NCBI RefSeq assembly: GCF_022288805.1 | Contig: NZ_JAKOPM010000011.1 | Location: forward strand, 1 to 64,000 | Length of the DNA stretch: 64,000 nt | Source of the DNA: Corynebacterium yonathiae | Lineage (GTDB): Bacteria > Actinomycetota > Actinomycetes > Mycobacteriales > Mycobacteriaceae | Direction: 5' to 3' | Shown here: positions 58,388 to 64,000 of the stretch, piece after piece | Numbering within the stretch: position 1 is the stretch's first letter | How the letters are laid out: each line of letters begins with the position of its first letter | Notes under the pieces: model-generated | The model's database searches: none | Told to the model about the DNA's origin: nothing | Seen by the model: the letters and a program-made list of their open reading frames with translations, nothing else | Position numbers and translations under genes: made by a program

Positions 58388-61300
58388 TGTCCTCATAATC
58401 AATCTCGGCTGGGACTGGGGCGTTGCCTTGTGAATCGGTACGCAGTTCGTACTTTTCAATGGCACCCCAATCGCGCGCCCAATCATTATTGAGGTAGCTC
58501 GGGATCTCATAGGAGTAGTTGACCGCCTCCGCGGTGGACATGGCGCCACCGCCAGAGAAGGACTGGAAGTCCGTCAGCGAGGTCTGAGCCGAGGAATCCG
58601 GCAGGATGCGGTACTCCGGGATTTCCGTGACGCCGGCAAAGTGGTCAAAGGTGCGCTGGCACGGGAACTGCAGGGCCACTGCCCAGTCCAGCAGCGCCGG
58701 GGTGTCCTTGGAAAACTGGTTATTGATGGTATCCAACTCCGGCACGCGCGGCGGGGTAAAGGCCAACCAGTCATCCTCATCGGTGGAATCATCCGTGGCT
58801 ACCAAGCGCACCACGTTGGCATCCTTTGGCAATTTATCCAGCGGCAGTCGCAGGTTGCGCCACTTTGGCGTGGCGCCGACGGCGGAAAGTTCTTCCTCGC
58901 CGGTATTGGTGACCTTGCCGGAGTCATCGATGGTGCCGTACTCGAGGCTAAGTTCCATGCCTTCTTGCTCCACCCCGTTGACGTCGTGGTGGTAAATATT
59001 GCCAGCTGCAGCTACGGCGAGCACCGGGGTATTGTCCTTGGCCTCTGGCAGGTTGTACCACTTGGTGGTCACCTCAGAAGTGGAGTCTTGCTCCTCGGAA
59101 TAGGAACCCAGCACCGGGACCTTGGTGTAATCCAAGTTGAACGGTAGGTGCATGGTGGAACCATTGACGCCCTGGGTGCCGCGCACGCCGCCCTCAGAGG
59201 TATTGGTGGTTTCCTTGGATTTCTTGTCGTTCTTTTCCTGCTTATCCTTCGACTCCTGGGAATCGGCAGAATCGCTCGCGCCGCCGGATTCAGCATCCGC
59301 GCCGGAGGTAGCGGTATCCGCGTTATCGGAAGAGGAATCGTCGGAGCCATCCCCAATGGCACCCACGGAGGCGGAGTTCTGGTTTTCTGGCTCAATTGAT
59401 TCGGGGATGAAGTTCGGGTCGAAGCCGGTATGGGTTTCGTCTTCATCCACCAGGGAATCGCCCAAGTCGCCTTCGACAGGGGTCAGGAATGAGTCATTGG
59501 TGTTGGTCTCCACCATGGTCTGATCCGCCAGCGCGCAGGTATTGCCGCGCAGGGAGGCCAGGTTGCCCTTGCCCACGGAGTAGGAATCCGCCTGCGAGAC
59601 GGTGGCCTTGGCAAAGGAAGCACACGATAGCGCCACCACAATGGCACAGGCCAGGGCGATAGGTGCGGACATGATACCGGCGGAGCGCGAAACCTTGGCT
59701 GCAGCATTCTTTTCAAATTCTGCAAGCGCTCCGGCCTCTTCTGCCTGGGACTTGCGGTAGCTATGGCGCAGGGACTGCACCACGCCAATAGCGAAGATGA
59801 TCAGCGCGATGGCGAGCAGCACCTTATTGGCCTCGATGGCCTTGAACTGCACCGTGCGATCCCACCACGGGATGCCAAAGGACGATACGTACCACCAGGC
59901 ATTCCAGCCGGCGAAAGAGATGGCCAGCAAGAAGACCACCGCGGCGATGGCAAAGGTGCGAGCGCGCGGTGAACGCAGCGCGAACTGGGAGAGCACCACG
60001 GCACCGAGCGCCGCGATGACACCGGCCACGCCGGCGTAAATGCCAAAGTGGTGGGTCCACTTGGTTGGGGTGAACATGAGGAAGAACATGGACAGCGCCA
60101 CGATAATGAGCAGGCGCTGGGTCGGGCCAACGGCAGCACCGACGACGCGACGGTCCTTGATAAAGGCCGCCACAATCAGCACTAGGCAGAAGAGCATGGT
60201 GAAGACCGCGAAGCGGCGGGTGAGCGAGCCATCCACGGATTCCTGGAAGAGGGTGGAGTAGCGCGCGTACTCCGCGTACCACGGCAGGGAAGGGCCAACC
60301 TCGGAGCGCACGCGGGTGGACTCCAGCACGGTCGATAGTGTCTGGTCACCAAAGGCGGCCACCATGATGGCGGTGCCAGCGCTAAGGAATGGCGCAATGA
60401 GCGAGAGCCAGCCCAGGGCGCCACCGCCCATGGACGGCACGCGCTCGGCCATGGCGCGGAAAAGGTGCGGCAGGCTGACCAGGAAGACGCCTACGGCGAA
60501 GAGACCGGTGGGGCCGGCGGCCAAGGTGATGGTTGCGGCGATGGTGCCCACAGCCGCTGGGAGCAGCCGGCGGGTGGCGATGGCGCGCTCAAAGGAGGCC
60601 CAGGTAAACATCACACCGAGCGCCACGATGGGCTCGGGGCGGGTGCCGTTGTTATAGGGCAGCCAAAAGGCCAGGAACATCAGCGCTGCGGTCCAGTGGG
60701 CGACCCGGCGGCCGTCGACAAGCTGGCCAAAGCGCGGCAGCATCTCGCGGGAGAGGATAAACCAGATGATGAGCCCGGATATCAGGCCCGGCAGGCGCAC
60801 GAAGACCGAGGCGGTAGAAATCTGGGAAAGAACGGCAACCAGGTCATAATAGGGAGAACCGAAGGGCGCCTCCGGCACTCCGTACCAGCGGTAGTAGTTC
60901 GCCATGTAGGTCGCGTGATCGAAGACGCGGCTCATGGAGAAGATAAAGCCATCATCGGAGGTATTGGCGCCGAGGATGTACCAGAATCCTAAAATGGTGG
61001 CGACCACGCCATCGAGCGGGCGTACCTTCTTCCACGTTTTCGGCATAAAGCCGAAGCGGCGGCCGTCGAGACGATCGATGCGCCACAGGCAAAACAGGGA
61101 CACGACCACCATAGCGATGCCCAGCCACATTGCAATGGTCTTAAGCAACGTCGGGGAAGAGGTAAAGCGGGAGTTGATATCGACGTGGACATTGAGGCCG
61201 TCATCAAGCAAGGCCTGCACGTCTGCCTTATCGTCGATTTCGGTATAGACACCGGTGACCTGCGGGCGCAGATCCTCCTCGGTGGTCTTTTCATGCTCGC

Positions 61301-61793
61301 CCACGCTTACGGTGGTGCCATCGCCCGTAGCGGAAATCTCAATCTTGGCGTCCTGGGGCAGCTTAGCTACCTCTTTAGCGTTGAGGGTAAGCAGCACCTC
61401 GTCCAAGGACACAACGGACAGGCCCTTGTCATTGGCGCGGACGAAAAGGCCACGGTTGGAGGCCTTCTTGGACTCCGGGGGCACGGTGCCGTAGACCATA
61501 GACTGGCCCTCGCGCAGCTCATCCACTGCGGAGATAGGAATGGTGGCCTTGAGGTCCTCTGGGGCGACGGAAATGAGTGGCGCGTTGATGGACTGCACGG
61601 AATCATGCTGCGGCCAATCATAAGAGGACTGGGTTTGGGTCACCGGCAGCAGCGGGGTCGCTACAAAACACAGGAAACCAATCAGCCCGGCAATGATTGC
61701 GGTCCACCGCAGGCCCGCGGGGGCGGCGGTAAAACGGGAGCCGGCAGCGGCAGGTCGCGCTTGGGCGGTATTCGTAGTGAGGCTATCTGACAC
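58326..61793 (-). CDS. emb: Arabinosyltransferase, Emb family
   Basis: This 1155-residue membrane glycosyltransferase builds the arabinan of cell-wall arabinogalactan, using decaprenylphosphoryl arabinose. It has a long periplasmic first loop, then about 13 helices with DDGFIFSMSRVFDHATYMANYYRWYG in the first luminal loop (the GT-C active-site Asp pair, read in parts). A periplasmic carbohydrate-binding C-terminal domain follows (WLAFTPPRVPELDTINNQF, AVALQFPCQRTFDHF). Residues about 800-868 form an Asp/Ser/Lys/Glu-rich low-complexity insertion. GTG start at 61793. It lies 74 bp downstream of aftA. Confidence 0.92.
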   Translation of the reverse strand: MSDSLTTNTAQARPAAAGSRFTAAPAGLRWTAIIAGLIGFLCFVATPLLPVTQTQSSYDWPQHDSVQSINAPLISVAPEDLKATIPISAVDELREGQSMVYGTVPPESKKASNRGLFVRANDKGLSVVSLDEVLLTLNAKEVAKLPQDAKIEISATGDGTTVSVGEHEKTTEEDLRPQVTGVYTEIDDKADVQALLDDGLNVHVDINSRFTSSPTLLKTIAMWLGIAMVVVSLFCLWRIDRLDGRRFGFMPKTWKKVRPLDGVVATILGFWYILGANTSDDGFIFSMSRVFDHATYMANYYRWYGVPEAPFGSPYYDLVAVLSQISTASVFVRLPGLISGLIIWFILSREMLPRFGQLVDGRRVAHWTAALMFLAFWLPYNNGTRPEPIVALGVMFTWASFERAIATRRLLPAAVGTIAATITLAAGPTGLFAVGVFLVSLPHLFRAMAERVPSMGGGALGWLSLIAPFLSAGTAIMVAAFGDQTLSTVLESTRVRSEVGPSLPWYAEYARYSTLFQESVDGSLTRRFAVFTMLFCLVLIVAAFIKDRRVVGAAVGPTQRLLIIVALSMFFLMFTPTKWTHHFGIYAGVAGVIAALGAVVLSQFALRSPRARTFAIAAVVFLLAISFAGWNAWWYVSSFGIPWWDRTVQFKAIEANKVLLAIALIIFAIGVVQSLRHSYRKSQAEEAGALAEFEKNAAAKVSRSAGIMSAPIALACAIVVALSCASFAKATVSQADSYSVGKGNLASLRGNTCALADQTMVETNTNDSFLTPVEGDLGDSLVDEDETHTGFDPNFIPESIEPENQNSASVGAIGDGSDDSSSDNADTATSGADAESGGASDSADSQESKDKQEKNDKKSKETTNTSEGGVRGTQGVNGSTMHLPFNLDYTKVPVLGSYSEEQDSTSEVTTKWYNLPEAKDNTPVLAVAAAGNIYHHDVNGVEQEGMELSLEYGTIDDSGKVTNTGEEELSAVGATPKWRNLRLPLDKLPKDANVVRLVATDDSTDEDDWLAFTPPRVPELDTINNQFSKDTPALLDWAVALQFPCQRTFDHFAGVTEIPEYRILPDSSAQTSLTDFQSFSGGGAMSTAEAVNYSYEIPSYLNNDWARDWGAIEKYELRTDSQGNAPVPAEIDYEDITRSGLWQDSEMKIRPEGEE

Positions 61794-61867
61794 GGCGATT
61801 AGTCTACGTCAGATAACCCTCTCTGCCCGCGGGCACACCCGGCCGCGGGCGGGAAGTGTGGGTGAAC

Positions 61868-63850
61868 TTACTTAGTGCGAACGGCTGTTACAAAGGGGCC
61901 GGTTTGCTGCAACTTCCAGCCCTTGTCAAAGACATCGGCGTTAAAGAAGACCGCGCGATAGCGAATATTCGGCTGATTGGGGTAGATATCTTCTGCCAAA
62001 TGTAGCTTGAAACCATCGTCCTTATTTTCTAAATCACCGCGGAAGATCATGACATCCGGGCTGCGCCACGCAGCGGAATCCAGGGCCTTGCGGAACTCAT
62101 CCGGCTTCATGTCCCAGGAATCGTTGGCCCAGGTTTCAATCTGCTCATTGCGGGTGCTGAACTCACCCAGTGGATTGGCATAGTGGCTGGTAAAGGCGTT
62201 GAATCCCCAGTAAGGGTAATAAGACATGAAAATCTTTTCATCCGTGAGCACCACCGTCTCATCCGGCGTATAGCCCTGGTCCTGAATGAAGTTGTGGATA
62301 TCCAGGTAATAATGAGCAGAATCGCTAGTGAAGCGGTCGGCGCGCTCGCCATAGCCATCGGTATCGCTATAAGCGTGATCGATAGCGTCCTCGTTGGCCT
62401 CCGGAATCTGCTGCGCATAGTAGACGCCTGCGAGGGCCAAGATGATGCCAAAGACTGCGGTGATTTGCTTATTGGTGGTGTGGGAGAAACGCGCCGGGTA
62501 GAGGCGGTGTATGCCGAGCAGGCGCACCTCGGCCAGAGCGAGGATGCCGGCGGTGGCAAACAAGAGCACCACGATGACCTCAAGGCGGAAGCTGAGCAAC
62601 GTGGTACCGGCCAGCGTTGCCACCATAGACACCACGGTCCACAGGTAGGTGCCGACGAGGGAGATACCCAGCGCGCGCACCTCAACGTCATTGAGGCGAA
62701 TGACGAGATAGACCAGACCCATAAGGCAGAGGAAGCCAACAATGCTAAAGGACAAAAATGGCACCGGAATCTGCGTGCCTTCCTCCGGCAAGTAGTGCTG
62801 TGCGGTGGTCTGTAGGGGCTCCGGCGAGTGCATAATCGCCCATAAATAGGGTCCCCAGGCGATGAGCGCGATGGCAATGGAGCCTGCCGCCATTACCGCC
62901 AAGCGCACGATGGGGCGCCACGTATGCTCATACAGCGCGGTAAAGAGCGCGATGAGGCTGACCACGGTGAGCGCGGCCGCACCGGTAAAAAGTGTATAGA
63001 ACGTAGCGGAAATCCCCAGGTAGAGGGCCACACCCAGGGTGGACATCCAGGAGCCATGGAAGGCGCGGGCGCTGAGCACCGCGATGGCGGGCAGCCCCAT
63101 GGCGATGACCGCGGAGTAGGGCTCTTCGGCTGCGATGGTAAGCGTAATCGCGGTGGTGACTAGGGCGATGGCGGTGGCGACTGGCAGTGAACTGGTGAGG
63201 CGCTGCCAAATCGGCACCAAAATGCAGCCGGCTACAGCAATGGAGATAAGCGCCCAGGGCTGGTAGACCTCCCAGCCCGGAATGCCCAGCAGTGCCCCTA
63301 AGCGGCCGCCCAGCCAGAACCAGCCAATCGGGTAAAAGGAGGGCATATCCTGGTAGTTCATGTCCGCATAGCCCATCTCATCCACCGAGCGGGTGAGGAA
63401 CTGGGTGCGGAAGGCCTGGTCCACCTGTACGCCATCAAGCCACAAGCGGGAGGCGGACAGAGGCAGGCCCACGGTGGCGAGGGTCAGCAGCGCGGGGGAG
63501 AGGTAGGTGACCGCGTAGGTCAGCCAGACCCGCCAGCGCGGACGGGTAAAGGAGTCCTTGTAGTGGTCATAAAGCCACCACACGCACAGCCCACCGGCTA
63601 GGGCCAGTGTGATCACCACACCTACCGTGGTCAGCGCGCGGGTGACCATGGAGGTATTAAAGGACGGCAACGATACCGCCTTGAAAGCAAACCAGCCCAG
63701 CAGCGTTAGAGCACCGCCCGCCAGAGTGGCCAGTACAACACCCAGCAGAGTCGCGCGATGGCTCAGCGCATCGGCACGATAGGCCTCGGTGCGTTTATCC
63801 TCGCTCACGGGCGTTGACTGGGTGGGTACAGCTGTGCTTGTCATGCCCAT
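61868..63850 (-). CDS. aftA: Galactan 5-O-arabinofuranosyltransferase
   Basis: The GT-C enzyme of about 660 residues adds the first arabinose to galactan. It shows about eleven helices, the active-site loop FRTQFLTRSVDEMGYADMNY (acidic pair), then QDMPSFYPIGWFWLGGRLG. A C-terminal periplasmic domain has MSYYPYWGFNAFTSHYANPL. The start is probably the ATG at 63850 (MGMTSTAVPT) or 63844; neither has a good ribosome site. It is followed by emb after 74 bp, the order seen in corynebacteria. Confidence 0.92.
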   Translation of the reverse strand: MGMTSTAVPTQSTPVSEDKRTEAYRADALSHRATLLGVVLATLAGGALTLLGWFAFKAVSLPSFNTSMVTRALTTVGVVITLALAGGLCVWWLYDHYKDSFTRPRWRVWLTYAVTYLSPALLTLATVGLPLSASRLWLDGVQVDQAFRTQFLTRSVDEMGYADMNYQDMPSFYPIGWFWLGGRLGALLGIPGWEVYQPWALISIAVAGCILVPIWQRLTSSLPVATAIALVTTAITLTIAAEEPYSAVIAMGLPAIAVLSARAFHGSWMSTLGVALYLGISATFYTLFTGAAALTVVSLIALFTALYEHTWRPIVRLAVMAAGSIAIALIAWGPYLWAIMHSPEPLQTTAQHYLPEEGTQIPVPFLSFSIVGFLCLMGLVYLVIRLNDVEVRALGISLVGTYLWTVVSMVATLAGTTLLSFRLEVIVVLLFATAGILALAEVRLLGIHRLYPARFSHTTNKQITAVFGIILALAGVYYAQQIPEANEDAIDHAYSDTDGYGERADRFTSDSAHYYLDIHNFIQDQGYTPDETVVLTDEKIFMSYYPYWGFNAFTSHYANPLGEFSTRNEQIETWANDSWDMKPDEFRKALDSAAWRSPDVMIFRGDLENKDDGFKLHLAEDIYPNQPNIRYRAVFFNADVFDKGWKLQQTGPFVTAVRTK

Positions 63851-63904
63851 TAGTTTCGCATACCCAAGCGCCACAACCCAGATTTGGCGCGGGCAGGAAA
63901 GCAC

Positions 63905-64000
63905 TTGCTTTCCGACGCCCCCTTAAACACCACCGCCCCCGCCACCTCCCTGTCGCGGGCGTGCGGCGAGGCGGAGGAGCGGGGGCGGGACGGGGTGGCC
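63905..64000. other. Unassigned sequence at the window edge
   Basis: On the minus strand this stretch can be read as a Pro/Arg-rich tail ending in a glycine run and TAA, which might be the 3' end of a gene outside the window. Composition is G+C-extreme and the reading is not convincing. Confidence 0.25.

Noticed and set aside
1..64000. CRISPR arrays, rRNA and tRNA genes
   Set aside because: No regularly spaced direct repeats of the right size and no recognisable rRNA or tRNA sequence was found on reading; a tRNA search program could still find one I missed.

Overview
The window is chromosomal DNA from a Corynebacterium, probably one of the skin or mucosal species. The clearest signs are the neighbouring cell-wall arabinosyltransferase genes at the right end (aftA and a single emb), a biotin synthase followed by its actinobacterial auxiliary protein, candidate DtxR boxes, a copRS-copO-copB copper locus in the order I recall from C. 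glutamicum, and IS481- and IS6-type insertion sequences. I saw no rRNA, tRNA, CRISPR array or phage genes. The species call is inference.

Layout. 1-10.1 kb is mobile: an IS481-like element, then a copper-resistance island (multicopper oxidase, CueP-like lipoprotein, CopR/CopS, CopZ-like chaperone, CopB-type ATPase) lying between two inverted, defective IS6-type copies. 10.1-33.99 kb is mostly ordinary chromosome: a PrsW protease gene with an exported partner, a CHY zinc protein, an M20 peptidase, bioB-bsaP, a sirtuin, a lipase, amn, a SulP transporter, ferritin, a ROK regulator, a LOG protein, a DUF885 hydrolase, membrane transporters and hrpB. Between the lipase and amn there is a promoter with a DtxR box, a hairpin and a strong terminator but no gene, which looks like an iron-regulated small RNA. 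34.0-36.2 kb is an AT-richer accessory islet with an unknown gene, a blasticidin-S-deaminase-like/ASCH fusion and a MepB-family gene.

36.2-43.7 kb holds an AlkB-type dioxygenase, an FMN reductase and the choline-to-glycine-betaine genes: betT-betB divergent from betA. 43.8-47.5 kb is a second metal-resistance insertion (cmtR plus a Cd/Pb-type P1B ATPase) surrounded by gene debris and ending in the 3' remnant of a LysE-family gene. 47.6-58.4 kb returns to ordinary chromosome: LysE exporter, YbjQ protein, esterase, S4 protein, VOC protein, alkyltransferase-like protein, a paired SMR pump, a beta-lactamase-fold protein, a second PrsW gene with its exported partner, an M13 peptidase, an alpha/beta hydrolase and a PepSY protein. 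58.3-63.9 kb is emb and aftA.

How the genes work together. The copper island covers sensing (CopRS with a visible CopR box), periplasmic oxidation and binding of copper (CopO, CueP), cytoplasmic capture (CopZ-like) and export (CopB). CmtR with its ATPase handles cadmium or lead. BetT, BetA and BetB import choline and oxidise it to betaine. Iron control shows at ferritin and at the candidate small RNA. The observations I rate highest are that small RNA, the deaminase-ASCH fusion (predicted N4-acetylcytidine salvage) and the duplicated PrsW/exported-protein module.
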